Of a DNA stretch of 64,000 nt, positions 64,000-64,000 are shown in pieces (the first letter of the stretch is position 1; each line of letters starts with the position of its first letter). The stretch lies in assembly GCA_045106985.1 (NCBI GenBank), contig JBGCFQ010000013.1, forward strand, positions 1 to 64,000, written 5' to 3'. Source of the DNA: JAUIET01 sp045106985 (lineage in GTDB: Bacteria > Pseudomonadota > Gammaproteobacteria > Pseudomonadales > JAUIET01). The translations under genes were made by a program, and so were the position numbers. The notes under the pieces are model-generated. The model saw nothing but the letters and a program-made list of their open reading frames with translations, searched no databases and had not been told where the DNA came from.

Positions 64000-64000
64000 A

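Overview
The window is a dense, chromosomal housekeeping stretch from a gammaproteobacterium. Gene content and order closely follow the Pseudomonas-type chromosome (serB-fimX-PilZ-like gene; efp-epmA; psd-rsgA-orn-queG-nnr-tsaE-ami-mutL-miaA-hfq-hflX-hflK-hflC-DUF2065-hisZ-purA; glnE-ilvE-waaF; argA-argE-pit-DUF47). A TonB2/TtpC-type energy-transduction operon and a large TonB-dependent receptor suggest an aquatic or marine heterotroph, perhaps of the Cellvibrionales/Oceanospirillales type. That placement is inferred from synteny and protein similarity recalled from memory; no search was run. I saw no rRNA, tRNA, CRISPR array, insertion sequence or prophage.

Layout: 33-1378 thyA-folA, followed by a possible 44-residue gene on the minus strand (1375-1509). 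1678-6831 is a tightly coupled operon: DUF3450 protein, TtpC, ExbB2, ExbD2, TonB2, TPR protein. It ends at a perfect bidirectional terminator shared with ilvD. 6964-13411 (minus) holds ilvD, argA, argE, pit and the DUF47 regulator. 13631-20356 (plus) holds a stand-alone GspE/PilB-like ATPase, glnE, ilvE and waaF. 20659-24372 is a poorly characterised glycosyltransferase/methyltransferase/alpha-toroid/methyltransferase module lying between waaF and waaA. 24677-34052 holds waaA, tolC, the yqiB-cpdA-yqiA block and both topoisomerase IV genes. 34028-40846 holds a YtjB-like membrane protein, serB, a FimX-type degenerate c-di-GMP effector and a PilZ-like partner. 41274-45337 holds efp, epmA (apparently starting at CTG), psd, rsgA and orn. 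A TonB-dependent receptor is inserted between orn and queG. 49387-62547 is a long plus-strand run from nnr to purA, and the window ends inside an acyl-CoA ligase gene.

Functionally the region joins folate/nucleotide synthesis, branched-chain amino acid and arginine synthesis, LPS inner-core assembly, chromosome segregation, translation quality (EF-P modification, MiaA, TsaE, RsgA, Hfq) and envelope energy coupling.

The least expected signals are in non-coding DNA. First, a pair of inverted ~145-bp nested-hairpin elements downstream of purA share an invariant loop but have different, compensating stems. Second, a 24-bp hairpin downstream of the TonB receptor has mismatches that all become G-U pairs on the minus strand only. 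Third, a cluster of palindromes lies in the ytjB-like/serB gap. Coding oddities are the CTG start of epmA and 21-bp tandem repeats inside queG.
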